A stretch of DNA of 64,000 bases from Usnea hakonensis (GCA_013423325.1 BLJB01000067.1:248001-312000); one strand, 5' to 3'. Positions 20,709 through 33,051 are shown, numbered from the stretch's first letter. The notes: generated by a model from the letters alone, not told the origin. Program-made: numbers and translations.

Positions 20709-21624
20709 TCAAGGCCATAGTTCCTCAGTCTTCCATTCACCCTTCCCCTCTGCTCCTTGACCCTTCTCCACCACAAATGTATATTTCCATCTCCTAGCCG
20801 TAGCAGGATCGCTGATATCCAGTTGCTCCACCTCTTCCGGCTTAATCACCACCACTCTGAAGTTCTCCCTCGCGATGGGATCATGCAGGTCTTCCACTTT
20901 CTGTCCAAGCTGATGGTCCTTATCCGGCTCCTGCCCGTTCGTAGGGGTGCCAGGTGGCGGGTTCTTCCAGGATCCTAAGTACTCAATCAGCATTTGAATA
21001 CCGTCGTGTGCCTTCCCCTCATAGAACACGGAGCTTACCTCTCATTCCTGGCGAACAATTGCCAAAATGTGCTGTGATTTCCTTCGCCCAGCTCCAGTCC
21101 CCTTCGTTCCCCCCTCCCTCGGTCCTCCTCATCCGTCTTCCAACCTCACTTTTTACAGTCCTTACGCCACTACTCTCCCCTTCATCGATGTCTCTCCCAA
21201 CCACAAATGCCTCGCCTTTCATTCTCCATTGCGTCCCGGTATCCTTGATCCACCACACCGCCTCCACCGGTCCACCTCCTCCACTCCCTTGCACCTGGTC
21301 GTCTGAGGAGGCATGACCGGATGAAGACGCGAAGAACTGGCCGACCTTTTGCATACGTACATCTGTGGTGAAAGTCGGCATATCTGACGTGTAGATTGGC
21401 GCATTGCGAGGTGCATCATTGTGCTTGTTCTCTGGCAAAGAGCCCCACATCCCGCGGTAAATGCAATATCTCAGTCGAGGCAGATATGGGACTGGAGAGC
21501 CTTTCGGAGCGGGCTGTAGAGAAGTGAGGACGAACTCAGGGGAGGGAAGTTTGGAGAGATGGGATTCGAAGGTAGATGTCCATGGAGCAGGGGGCGTGAT
21601 GAGTTGTTGGGTTGTGGTAGACAT
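20709..21624 (-). CDS. Pyridoxamine-phosphate-oxidase-like FMN-binding protein
   Basis: Two exons, 21039-21624 and 20709-20974, with a 64-nt intron (GTAAGC...TTAG) keeping phase; 283 aa. The N-terminal half has PRLRYCIYRGMWGSLPEN, then VRMQKVGQFF and VEAVWWIKDTGTQWRMKGEA, the flavin-binding split-barrel pattern of the Alr4036-type PNPOx-like family. After the intron, SWKNPPPGTP is followed by NFRVVVIKPEEVEQLDI and RRWKYTFVVEK, typical of the fungal C-terminus. Members bind FMN and are presumed oxidoreductases; true pyridoxamine phosphate oxidase activity is not implied. The length is normal. No targeting signal is seen. Confidence 0.8.
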
Positions 21625-23271
21625 GTTGCGGAGGATGGAGCGAAGGCGGAGGAGGGGTAAAGAAGCTATGATTGATTTATTGAACGTTGATTGGGGATAG
21701 TAAAATTGGATGAGGATGAAGCAGATTTTAGATGGTTCAGATGAAAGTAAGATACCAAATATAAAGCCCCGCGAAGCAGCATGATCAATGACGTTGAGAC
21801 TCTTAGAAGGAAGCCAAGGGTCTCAAGCGAGAGCCATCGAATTTGACTCGAGTTTTCATTCTTCTGAATTCTTCTTCTGAAGCGTCCACCAGGTCAACCC
21901 GAGGCATCTCTCAGCCTGAGTAAATGTGTTAGAGAGAATTCCATAAAATTGACGCATTTATGAATAGGGTAGTAATATTCAAATAGAAGGATTGTTTACA
22001 CTTATTCTATCTCAAACTTAGATTCGAGGTGTAAGCCCGAGACACCCTTCTTATTCTGCTACACTTGTACACCACCGAGGACTAAGCTTCACTACTTGAC
22101 TACCTCGGCTCGGATGCTTGAAAGCAGGATACAGATTTACATGCAAAGTATGAGCAGACCTTATTTCCCTCGCTCCGAACTACCAACTTCTATGGCGGGG
22201 TAAATGAATTACCATGAATATGGTAGCTGGATCTGTTGCTACTGAATACTGAGTAGGTGGTCTTGTGTTAAGACCTATTGTTAATGGAGGAACATGCCGT
22301 CTTCCCTCTTGCAGCGCGTCCAACTCTCTGCCTTTCCTTTCCAGAATAACTGACAAGGATCCCGACTCTCTCATCACTATCCTCGGGTTCGATGAGCGGT
22401 CAGAAGCTTCCGAGTGACGTTTTCCTTGGAGAGAAAATTCAGCGAAAGTACACTCGCACGATCGAGAGTCGATCCGAGTCATTCAGACAGGCCATAGTAA
22501 CTTTTGGAACCAAAAAAACAGCTAAAGCAGGCAAACCACTCAGCTTTGAAGATTGTATCATATCAAAGTTAGACTGGCTATGATTACAACCGTCAAGTAA
22601 GATGGAGTGATGGCAATGCTTAAGCCATATCGCGGTGTCTCTGTACGCGAAGTGCGTGCGAATATGAGAAGCATTGAATCCAAGACCTGTCAAAGGGGAC
22701 TGGATGGAATTCGTGTTAAAGACCATCGAGTTTCCTGTCCACAGAATGGTGCCGAGGGCGCCATCCGTTTTGGGTAGAACGATGAAAGTGAGCAAATGCA
22801 AGCGAAAACCGCTGAAATGAGGGAATATGGGGCGACTGATGCGGATGAGGCACATATTTCCATCTTTCATACCTTTAAGCTCGCTCTGGCAGGCCCGTAT
22901 CTATAAAATTGCCTGGCTTGTGCCTGCTGGGCTGGCTATGTCTCAGCCGATTGACATGTTGCACATTCGTGTCATGTTCTTCGGATTTTTCATTTAGCAA
23001 GCCTTTCACAGCCTCTTAGCGCCATATTGCCTCATCGGGTCATGTAAGCATAGCTGAAGCAGAGTAGAGGAAATCGAAATCAGTAGGAGACTGAAGGGAA
23101 ATGATAAAATTAGGCCTAAAATTACCTCCAATTTTCCGCTGTTTTGATTTGAGCACCAACTTTACCTTTCATTGAAAAAGAACAGGATGATAATTGGATG
23201 ACAGAGAAAGCTTCAATCATAGTGAATTGGGTGTCTTTCAACATGGCTGCGCATGAGGCAATCACAAGCTC
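21625..23271. other. Gene-poor stretch between PNPOx-like gene and GCP4
   Basis: About 1.6 kb. The frames of up to 143 codons on the minus strand (22439-22870) and shorter ones show no family signal and do not extend through introns convincingly. I see no repeat. Confidence 0.5.
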
Positions 23272-25548
23272 TCAGACTAGGCTCTGTACATTTCCAATAT
23301 CCAATTTCAAGAGCAGGCGATCAATGCCGCCGCCAGTCCATGGGACGAATCCATCATGTTCCATGAGTCCCTGGCCTAATTTGTAGCCCCGTTCAGCAGC
23401 ACTGGCGGAATCGATGGTTCTCAGCACCTCTTTTAAGGTCTGTACACCGCTAGCGATCCTGGAGCGAGAAGCCTTCAAGTCAACCACAAGTCTGTTCTCT
23501 TCGGAAGTCAAATGATTTATCGCAATTGAGACCTGGTTTTGGTTATCTGAATCAATGCTCTGCTGGACGATGTCGAGACGATGCATTAACGCAGACATGT
23601 GATCTATGGATGTCATGAATCTACGTAGCGCGGTGGTAAAAGTTGGTTCATGGAGCAGGAGTGCCGTCTCGAGTGATGCTAGATACCGGTTGTGTGCTTG
23701 CGTCAGGCTTTCGGGGTCTTGGAAGGACTTTATCGCTGGTTCTGGTAACGATGGTGAGGATGTTGGCCCTAGACTATCAGGCCGTTGGCTAGTGCTGATT
23801 GAGGACATGAAATTGTTATTCACAGACCGCAGAGTCATATCTGACACCAGCCATCGGTGGAACGATGACCAAGAGCTCTTCACAACTTCTCCCTGAAGAA
23901 ATTCTCCGAGTTCCGCAAGAAAGAAGGCCGCGGAAGCAATTGTGGCCCATATAGGACGTAGTATCCTCGCACGGTAAACTGCTCGTTTTCTAGTCTGGGC
24001 CACTACCTCGAAAGCATGGTGATGATCCAGAGACGATAGCGCCTTCGGAGATGGATGGTCTCGGCGAAGGACCGACAGCAAGAACAGCTTACTGAGGCGA
24101 AGATGGGCTCTTCGAATCGATAAAAGGTAGGAATGAATGTGAGAATAGGTATCTACATCCGAGGCAGAGAGGAAGAGGTCCAGAGGAGAGGGCACACGAA
24201 GGGTTAGCATTGTTGGCGCAGGCAGTAAGAGATCATGGAAAGAAGCCAGCGGGATTTTAGACGCATGACTTGCATCCAGTGTTTTGATAGAGAGGCGAAT
24301 GAGTTCCCGAGCCCGATCAAGATCCTCGTCAAGATCCTCGTCATTTAGACTCTGATGCGTGGTTAAAGCGCCCCATGTTCGAGCCAATACCGCAGATATT
24401 TCTCCCTCTTTGATTGTCATGCTCGCCAGGTCATTCGCTAGATTTTGCATAGGTCTTTCAGTTTTGTTCCTGTATACCAGACGCTCATCGGCCGCAGTAA
24501 GGAGGGCAATAGTGAACTCCCCACGTTCAAGAAGAAAGAAATCTTTCAGGATCTGTAATAACTCCAGGACTTTAGTAAAAGGTAGCAGTTTTTGTAGTAC
24601 GTTCTGAGACAGTGATAGGCGAATGGCTCCAATGGCAGCCGAGAAGCTGGAAGTACTAAGAGGAAATTCCAATGACGAGAGATGTGCCAGGTGGTCAGGA
24701 AGTAGGTCTATATCTGGAGCAGTCACCTTGGAGGAGCCGTGTGTGAAAGATGACTGTCGTTCTCGAACGTGATTGAGAGATTTGCCTATGAAGAGTATTG
24801 AGCTCGCTGTGTAGGGAGTGACGAAGCAAGGAGCGAGGCTGTCTTGCAATCCATAAATCCATTGTAATCCAGTCTGACCCTTGCTCGCTGCCTGACGAGT
24901 AACGAAGAAGTCACTGGCCCCGAGAATTGGAAGCCGACCGTATAGGACCCATGTGGAAGCTTGCTTCAGCCACGCCGTCTCTGCTACTCTAAGTAGATCA
25001 AGCGAAATAATCTCGATATCAGGATATCCAGTGTGTGTAGATTCTCTGAGATGACCGATGAGCTCAGCAGCGGTGCAGCTTTCCCGGTCTAAGCGCGATT
25101 GCTGTGCTGTTCTCGCTGTAGGTGCCTGGATATACTGCACGAGCTTCCAAAGCCACTCAAGTTTTCGGCCCCATCCATCGAACGCCCCAACAATGGCTGA
25201 TAGTGGCACAATGTTGTGCGCGCCGACAACGCTTGCATCTTCTTTTAGGAGGTCTTGTTCGACTTCCAAGATCTTTCGTTGAAAATCGGCAAGGTAGGTG
25301 GAGATAATAGCTGTCGATACAGCGCGGCAGACTATCGATGGGTGTGATGAGGCTATAGCAGAGGCATTATCTCGAATGTTTTTATTTCTATCGCCAAGAT
25401 TAGAGGCTAGGGATTGCAGCAAGACCTGTTCTGCGGGTGAGAGCAAGCTTTGCAAGAAACCCGGCCCCGCGTCAGCGTCGCAAGGCTGTGGGTAAAGCAA
25501 AGATGAGGAAGTTCCTGAATACAGCGCCAAGAGAAGTTCGTGAAGCAT
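23272..25548 (-). CDS. Gamma-tubulin complex component 4 (Spc97/Spc98 family)
   Basis: Single exon, 758 aa. The N-terminus MLHELLLALYSGTSS and the following LLSPAEQVLLQSL match the GCP4-type start. The pattern continues with YLADFQRKILEVEQDLLKED, the linker before the GRIP1 domain, and ASTWVLYGRLPILGASDFF where GCPs have an MLHGLL-D---EFFI segment. A C-terminal GRIP2-like region follows, with HLRLSKLFLLSVLRR, and the tail GGGIDRLLLKLDIGN. GCP4 joins GCP2, 3, 5 and 6 in the gamma-tubulin ring complex at spindle pole bodies, where it nucleates microtubules. Length is within the family range for GCP4. The start is the first Met and gives the conserved N-terminus. The gene is intron-free, unlike most neighbours. 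Confidence 0.82.
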   Translation of the reverse strand: MLHELLLALYSGTSSSLLYPQPCDADAGPGFLQSLLSPAEQVLLQSLASNLGDRNKNIRDNASAIASSHPSIVCRAVSTAIISTYLADFQRKILEVEQDLLKEDASVVGAHNIVPLSAIVGAFDGWGRKLEWLWKLVQYIQAPTARTAQQSRLDRESCTAAELIGHLRESTHTGYPDIEIISLDLLRVAETAWLKQASTWVLYGRLPILGASDFFVTRQAASKGQTGLQWIYGLQDSLAPCFVTPYTASSILFIGKSLNHVRERQSSFTHGSSKVTAPDIDLLPDHLAHLSSLEFPLSTSSFSAAIGAIRLSLSQNVLQKLLPFTKVLELLQILKDFFLLERGEFTIALLTAADERLVYRNKTERPMQNLANDLASMTIKEGEISAVLARTWGALTTHQSLNDEDLDEDLDRARELIRLSIKTLDASHASKIPLASFHDLLLPAPTMLTLRVPSPLDLFLSASDVDTYSHIHSYLLSIRRAHLRLSKLFLLSVLRRDHPSPKALSSLDHHHAFEVVAQTRKRAVYRARILRPIWATIASAAFFLAELGEFLQGEVVKSSWSSFHRWLVSDMTLRSVNNNFMSSISTSQRPDSLGPTSSPSLPEPAIKSFQDPESLTQAHNRYLASLETALLLHEPTFTTALRRFMTSIDHMSALMHRLDIVQQSIDSDNQNQVSIAINHLTSEENRLVVDLKASRSRIASGVQTLKEVLRTIDSASAAERGYKLGQGLMEHDGFVPWTGGGIDRLLLKLDIGNVQSLV

Positions 25549-25936
25549 TTTGTGGAGGCGTCATACTAGTGTTGCAGTGGGACAGTATGTCTGGCGCGCC
25601 AAGAGACAATTACGAGTACACGTGACGTCCAAGCACCACAAGCCCTGAATCTGGCTGTATTCAGGCTGCTATCAAACATATTCTACCTCTAGACCTTGGG
25701 ATACATAAATTGCTTGGACCCTCATCTGATGAGAAAGGAAACCTATTTTCTCCGTCCGAGAATCTTGAAGAGAGGAGACCGGAACGAACGAAACCTCCAA
25801 TAGCATCCATACATCCCTTGACCCTTTCATTACCAACCTTTGTTCAACCGAGATCGTCATGATTTGCAAAAGTGTCTGTACTTGAGACGCTTATCATACT
25901 GATGGACATGGCCACTGAAGGAAGATGGCGCAGCAG
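25549..25936. other. Intergenic region upstream of GCP4
   Basis: Holds the GCP4 promoter and the 3' flank of the next gene. No specific site recognised. Confidence 0.4.
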
Positions 25937-27402
25937 TCATCTGTACGTGGGACGATAGCGATCCCCGTAAGCGTGACTCAAAGAGTCTGGCTCCACATAC
26001 AATCTTTGCTGATTCCCAAACACACAACGGACGGACTGGCTAGTAGGAGCAGAGTGGAGCCGGTTTGGTAGATCTAAGCCTCTACGCTCGGCCAGGTTCA
26101 GCTTCATCCTTGACTGGCGATAGACTGCTTTTCGTGATGCCTGGCGTTCTTGAATGTGAGAAGTGATGGGTCTCCATTTTGTATCTAAGGTTGGGCCTCT
26201 GGGAGCAGGGTCAACTTTGCCCAAGCGCTGAGCCACCCTTGGACCTCTCCCTCTCATTCGAGCAGGCTCTTGGGGAACGTTTTCCCAGTCCTCGTCGAAA
26301 CGCCGCTTTTTGCCTCCAGATCCCTGCTCTGCTACTACTGTAGCTTCTTCGAGAGTTGCTCCTAACTCCCGCAAAAGTCTGTCACAACTAACCTCCGCTC
26401 CCGGTCTGGCCTGCTTCGCTGCGATATATGCGAGGCAATTCTCCGTTGTGTCGCGCAAAAACTTGGCTGACTTTGTGTATTCTAGAGTCTTCGCTGGGGT
26501 GGCGTCAAAATCTTTCCTCGCTCTATGGTACACCGTAAACAGCCTTTTGAGCTTCTCATCCCCTGAGTCTTGCGCAAATACAGAGTCAGTGTGATTCTTC
26601 TTAGTTAATAGCGTCGGAACAGGACACGATTTGAGGCGCCAGAAACATGCTTTCGCTGCTTGAATATGGAGTTCTAAATAAGAAGAACAGTACAACAGGT
26701 GAACGTAAATTATACTCAAGACAGATGGTAAATGGCTCGGGTTTGCTATCAACTTGGATCCATTGACTGCGGGTTTTACGTACCAGTCCTGTCCAACAGG
26801 AACAGTCCCTCGTCTTGTTCACCAGCGAAATGGCGCAAGTTGGGATTCTGAGAGTCTTCGCTGCCATCCGAGACAAACAATGCCTCACTGACCGGCTTTC
26901 CGTCACTTAGTACCGACTGGCTACTTGGTTGCAGATCCTGATCGCCAGCCGTAGATGATCGTACAAGCCTGCTACCGTAGGTTTTAAGTGCTGATGGCAA
27001 TCAGCATCCTGCCTCAATGAGAAATTGTGGGATTATGGACGTACGAGCCAGTACTGACTGCCTTGTTTGAATCATTGTGGCCAGAGTTGTAGGTCTGCCT
27101 TCCTCTGATATAAACTTGAGACCTAGGATCTCATCCACGTAAAGTCCGACTGCGGGGATGAGATGTTTATTCTCCATAAGAACGGCGAAGGCTTTTTGGA
27201 TGGCCGTGATCTCACCGTGGGCAAGTGTTTGGGATCGTTGGCAAATCACATGTAGGTCTTGATTCAAGCTAGCCCAAAAGGCTTCCTTCAGTTCTGGGGA
27301 CTGGCACAACTCCGATACAACCGGGTGGAGTGTGTTGACACAGCGAAAGTCTTTAACAATGTCGCGCATCTTGCTATCAAGGTCCAAGTACAAGGTGGAC
27401 AT
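25937..27402 (-). CDS. Uncharacterised protein, three exons
   Basis: Exons 27045-27402, 26784-26990 and 25937-26673 give 433 aa. The first intron (26991-27044, GTACGT...TCAG) removes an in-frame TGA at 27001-27003, and the second (26674-26783) starts GTACGT and ends TTTAG. Phase is kept. The N-terminal 120 residues look helical (FWASLNQDLHVICQRSQTL, VGLYVDEILGLKFI). The middle is Ser/Asp-rich, and the C-terminal half is basic with GKKRRFDEDWENVPQ, a plausible nuclear localisation signal, and RMRGRGPRVAQRLG. No domain recognised. A single ACGCGT lies 44 bp upstream of the start (27446-27451). Confidence 0.65.
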
Positions 27403-29280
27403 GGTGAAATTGTTCCTGTAGTATTATGGTATTGGTTGTAGTCGAACGCGTCTGTTTGGCCAAGATCGCTTGCTGTTGTGTTGACGGAAAATAGCGCATC
27501 CTTTTTCAAGGTCGCAGTAGGTCTTCATCACGCGGTGGTGGCGACACCAAATGAGTTCGTTTTCTGTTACCCTCCACTATCGGAACTCAATGCTACCTCA
27601 AATACGTGCACGCCTGCCAAGGTGCCAGCAAGGTAGCAGTCGAAACGGTAATAGTTATTAAAGCGGATTGCAGTTGGTGGAATTTCTTGCAATATTTGGC
27701 ATTCTCTCTGAAAAACAGCCACATGCGGCTTTCTAGCCTCTCGATCAGAAGGGATACACCTCAGCCAAGTCGGTTGGCGAAGACAGCTCCTCCGAACGGC
27801 ACCAAGAAATTGCTGCGGTAAACCCCAATAATACTCGACCGAAGAACAGCAGGGTACTAAACAAGGGTGACCGATATATGCCTATATTATTCGCCCAGAG
27901 ATGAACGCAACTCTGCACACTTCTGGCTTCAACAGACTGGTGTCCAACTTCCATGGACAGAGACCAACAGACGCATCTAAAGCCATGAAATCTACAGCCG
28001 TTCTTTCGGTGCGACTCTCTTGATTTGCAGTGCGCTAAGACCTGAGAAAAGAATCTGGGCGGAACCACCTGGTGGTTGGAAAATGATGATGGCAGCAGGG
28101 GTTGTGATCGCTGCGCTCACAGGTGATCCTACGCCAACAGCCATGGATTATGGGGCTCGCAAATATCGGATGTTAGAAGAAACTTGGCTCATTATGGTAC
28201 AAGGACGGTCCAGTCATTCTCATGACCACTAGGCAGATGAAGAATTAGACAGACGAGGCAGGTTGAACAGTGGAGAGGATCCTCTCCAATAAATGTTGTA
28301 GCTCCGTCTAGAAAGCCAAAAGAGACAAGATATGCAATTGCGCTCTATGACAAACAACTTCTCCGCAGCCGCTTTATTCAGCTTCGCGCTTCTCAATCAA
28401 AGGTAAAAGCTCAACAACCGGAGATGCACGCTGGAATATACCTACCAAGCTTACATGGTTTAGTTACGAGCGCGCCAAGCATGGTCTCCAATGTTCTTAC
28501 GGACTAGATATCGAAATGAACAACTGATGACTTGCATTACGGAAACTCTCTGGATTTCCCTCCAGTACATCATGACCTCACAGTCCGCCAGTGAATGCCT
28601 CAGGGAATCCTATCCTTTGATAACGATGGATGTAAAGGAACATGCTTTCCTCGCAAGAGACTGTGGTGTGAGTGAGTGTCTTCTACAGTAAGTAATACAG
28701 TTTTCCTTCGCTTTATCGGTGTGTAGTAATCAATGAGCGACTGAGAGACTGAGCCGGTCAAGCTCAGTAAGTACAAGAGCGCGCAGAAGCTCAGGTGCAG
28801 TTCTTACAATCTTCTAGCACTGCCTTCTCTTTCGTCACACAGGTGACTAGTCTATGGAAATTCACACACGTATTGTGTGACTTGATCTGAGAGATAAGGA
28901 AAAACATGAGAAGGAAGATAATGAAACCCTTAGAAGACTTGATCCGAATCGGAGAGGTATAGTAAAGGTAAGGTACTTAATGTAGAAGGAGCCTTCGCGT
29001 TAGTGACGAAATGTACTCTAACTCTAAGTACTTTTATTCGCCAATTCAGAAGGAACCTTACTTTACTTTACTTCCATTCAACACACCATCCATCCATCTT
29101 CTTCCTCACCTTCTTCTTCTTCTTCTTCTTTCTCGGTATCCCGACCCTCCCGTCTTTACATCCGTCAGCCCTCAACCAATCATTCTTGAGACTGCACCCA
29201 TTCCTTTATCGTCTATTTCCCGTGGGCCACACAGACAAGATCAAAAGCAATCCTTTTTACACATTCATTGCTGCCCCACC
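27403..29280. other. Divergent intergenic region upstream of GMC oxidoreductase
   Basis: Nearly 1.9 kb with no supportable gene. A (TTC)n tract lies at about 29110-29132 in the likely leader of the GMC gene. Open frames of 60-110 codons have no family signal. Confidence 0.5.
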
Positions 29281-32200
29281 ATGCTGAGGTTGACGTCATA
29301 CTTGCTGCTTGTTTTCCTATACTTGACATCTCCAGCTTTCGCTGTTCATCTCCATGGAAGGGACATTAATGAGCCACTTCTTGATTCTTATGATTATATC
29401 GTTGTCGGCTGCGGCATCAGTGGGCTTGTGGTCAGTAATCGACTCTCAGAGATTGCATCTAGGACTGTTCTTTGCATCGAGGCCGGTGACGCGTTAGTAC
29501 TATCTCCTCGGAGTCGAGTGCTATCGCTAATTCCAACAGGGACCATTATGAAGCTATCATTCAGGATCCAGTCTACGTGGGAGCTGACATCGGCGGCATA
29601 TACGACTGGGATCTCGAAACTGTACCGCAAACTCAACTCGATGGTAGCACTCGGCCAATGCCCCAAGGCAAGGTCCTCGGTGGTGGCAGCATTTTGAATG
29701 CCATGTGTTGGAATCGAGGTGGATCAGATGACTATGACGCCTGGGAATCCTTTGGGAACCCTGGATGGGGCTGGGCTGGCATCCTACCGTACTTCATGAA
29801 GGCAAGTGACTCACGAGGCCCACTGCCTTGATATCTGACATATGCATTAGAGCGAGACATATACCCCTGTATACTCAAACGAGATTGCAGAAGAATATTC
29901 GATTCATTATAATCCTGCTGTTCATGGGACATCAGGTCCTGTGCAGGTCAGCTATCCGAAGTACTTCTACCCTCAATCTAGTGTGTACCCATTTCATCTT
30001 ACTCTGGGTCGCACTGCGTCTAATCGCACTAGTCAACCTCTTCGCTGCAATGAATCTCCTTGGTCTACCAACACAATTTGACCCCAACGACGGTACTTCT
30101 GCAGGACCTGCTTTCGTACCCACAGACCTTGACCCAAACAATCAAACACGTTCCGATGCTCGGCGAACCTATTATGATCCCTACGCCACCAGAAGTAATT
30201 TTCATGTCATCACTGGACAGCATGTGACACGTGTGCTGATCGAAGGTACTGGTGGCAATGGGGAAGTAGACAACCCAACCACCGGTGGCAACGACAATGG
30301 CAACGGACCTGCCTCAGGCAACAATGACGGTTTTGGGTTTGGTCCAGATGGCAGCACTCCTCCACTATCAGGGCAGCCGCCTCCTCGCTTTGTCCGTCGG
30401 CAGGACCCTGGGACTTCGAACTTGAGAGTCTCTGGAGTAGAAGTAGGTGACCCTCCTTTACCCAATATACTTAGCTGATTGTCCCTAAGTTCGCATCTAA
30501 TGCTTCTGCACCACGCCAAAGAGTTTACGCTACTAGAGAAGTCATAGTTGCTGCTGGTGCATTACACTCCGCCCAGCTTCTGCAACTATCTGGTATTGGA
30601 CCGGAGTCACTGCTTAATCAGTACAACATAACCCTGGCGCTCGATTTGCCAGGTGTGGGTAACAACCTTCAAGATCACTGCCTTGTTGGGACTTTTTATC
30701 CTTGTAACATTTGACCTATTCATGAATCCCGTTGCTGAATACTAACACCAGGTGTAGATAATAACGCCAGCTATCCATCGCCGACAGAATTAACGACCAA
30801 CGCTACCTACAATTTAGAAGCTGAACAAGAATATGATTCGGACAAGACAGGTAGGTCGATATTTCATTGTATTTTCGATCATGGCTAATGTTTCAGGTCC
30901 CTGGACGGCTGGATCACCGAATGGTTTGGCGTTTAATTCTCTGCCATTGATCAGCAACAATTCAGCCATCATCCTCATCAACGCTACCGACCAGAATCCA
31001 ACGGATTACCTGGTTGCTGGTTTAGATCCGACAATAATTGCGGGTTTCACGGCTCAGAAGCAATCTTTGGCAACACGATTGGCGGAACACAATGTGGCTG
31101 CGTACGAGATCATTAATAACAATGCTGGAAGTTTGACGGTGTCTGTCATGCATCCTTTCTCTCGCGGTACCTGCTACATTCAGTCTGCCGACCCATTCCA
31201 GCCACCTGCTATCGATCCTCGATGGCTCACCAATCCTGTGGATAGACAAATCCTGGTCGAGGCGCTGTTTTTCAACAGACAAATTCTTGCAACTCCTCCT
31301 ATGGCCGAGCTACAAGCAGCACAATTCGTACCGCCTGCTGACGCTGACGAAGACGCACTCAATCAAATTATCAATAACGGAATACGGACGGAGTTCCACC
31401 CCAGCGGCACATTGGCAATGCTCCCACTTGAGCAGGGCGGTGTTGTGGATTCGCACCTACGGGTCTGGGGTACGTTACACCATGATTCTTTCCTATGTCT
31501 GCGAAGATGGATCAAAAGGAATATCTGAGGGAAACTAATGCGTTGTCCTCTCCTCTTCTAAGTCATCCCAAGATTCTAGTTTCTGCTTTGAAGAGCTAGG
31601 ACTGACTCCAGGTTTGCGTAGGCACACAGAATTTGAGGGTGGTCGACGCAGGGATCTTCCCTGTGATCCCAGCTGCACATTTGCAGGCCGTAGTATATGG
31701 AGTTGCAGAGAAGGTGTGAAGAACTGATTCCAATGCGCACGAATGCGAAGCTAATGTTCTTGCGAAGGCCGCCGACATCATCAAGGCGGACAATGTCTCC
31801 TCGAGCCCCGTGCTGACAGCGCCTTCGACGGCTACACAATTGTCCGCAACCCTAGCCACGTCCTTGGAGGATGCTGTGTCTGTCACCATATCGTCCTCAA
31901 TGAATGCAGGATTGTCAGCAAGTGCCAACTTAACGACCGTGGCCACCTCCTTGCTGCCAAGTCTACAGTCCATGGCCTCGACAACGCTACCTGTGGCCTC
32001 ATCAACAATGGATTCTGCTTTGACCTTTCTGACATCTTCGACAACGCTCTCCATCACTTCCTCGGCGAGCATATCGTCTTCAAGTTTCTCGACCTTGTCG
32101 TCGACGACTGCTCTGGATACTCCGCTAGAGTCGAGCAGTCTTCACTCGCAACCGAGCTTCTCACAGACATTATCTGTAAATGCATTGACCACCGAGATCA

Positions 32201-32724
32201 GCTCTACCTATACCGTAGCATCTGCTGCTGTCGCCATGGGGCATTCATCACCCAGCTCAGCTGTGGCACCAAGTAGCAGTACTACTCCATCTCCGACATT
32301 CACACGCCCATTACTTTCTAGTCAAGCAACCTCATCCCTTTCTTCGACGCTGTCAAGTTCTCACGAATCTGTCGCGGCGTTCACCACAACGCTAGTCGCG
32401 AGTCTACCAAATTCGGTATCTCAGTCTGCTATCACCATAATGGCAGAATCTCTATCATCGACAGAGCTTCCCAGGCCAGCTACTTCAGTTACTTCTTTAT
32501 TAGGACCTGAAGAGCCTACTTCATCTATTGTGGAGGCATTGACTTCGGGGGGCGTCCCGTCATCTGTTGCGTCTTTGTTAGCACCCACCCTTGCTGGAAG
32601 TCCACCTGAAACAACTGGTGTTCCATCAGCTTCTTCGCCAACAATGGAGACGCAACAGCAGCAGCAACAGGCAGCCCTTGCTGCTTTTATCCAGTGGTTT
32701 CTCAGCTTTTTCCACTTCGATTAA
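29281..32724 (+). CDS. Secreted GMC oxidoreductase with long Ser/Thr-rich C-terminal tail
   Basis: Nine exons: 29281-29492, 29540-29801, 29851-29980, 30033-30442, 30490-30703, 30752-30850, 30897-31469, 31622-31713, 31768-32724; 982 aa. A signal peptide (LRLTSYLLLVFLYLTSPAFA) is followed by the FAD-binding YIVVGCGISGLVVSNRL, GKVLGGGSILNAMCWNRGG, the GMC signature AAGALHSAQLLQLSGIGPE, and two C-terminal catalytic-type His positions (FHPSGTLAML; AAHLQAVVYGVAEKAADII). The family oxidises alcohols, sugars or aryl alcohols outside the cell, often making H2O2. Two oddities: a Gly/Asn/Pro-rich insertion after VTRVLIEG in exon 4, and about 310 extra residues, mostly Ser/Thr/Ala, in the last exon. The tail ends in a hydrophobic AALAAFIQWFLSFFHFD. 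The second intron is GC-AG. The seventh, at 152 nt, is the longest. Start chosen at the Met of the signal peptide. Substrate unknown. Confidence 0.82.
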
Positions 32725-33051
32725 CTTTGGCCGCGAGAGGTCTAGAGGCATTGAGATGTGGAGCAGTGTGTCTTCTTTCCATCTTCACCGAATCTCGCAC
32801 AGTGACTTAGCTACTGCTCTGCTTTGGTTGCGGAGGAATTGCTTGGGTCAATATCAGAATTGCTTGGGTTCTTGTTACGCTGTAGATTAGACTGCTAGAT
32901 TACAATAGGTGCTAAGGCTAACAACATAATGTTATACTATCAGCAATATCCACAGAGCCCGCCTTTAGTTCAAAGACAGCCTGTTAGGTGGCATGCTCTT
33001 CTATGCGACAGTGACAAAGGTTCTACTAACGGCCAAGCTACAAATGAGACA
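32725..33051. other. Convergent intergenic region
   Basis: 3' flanks of the GMC and radical SAM genes. Nothing else recognised. Confidence 0.4.

Noticed and set aside
22439..22870. 143-codon minus-strand frame
   Set aside because: Composition and lack of any motif or splice continuation suggest chance.
27001..27003. Stop-codon readthrough at TGA in the 433-aa gene
   Set aside because: A canonical intron (26991-27044) removes the TGA and keeps phase.
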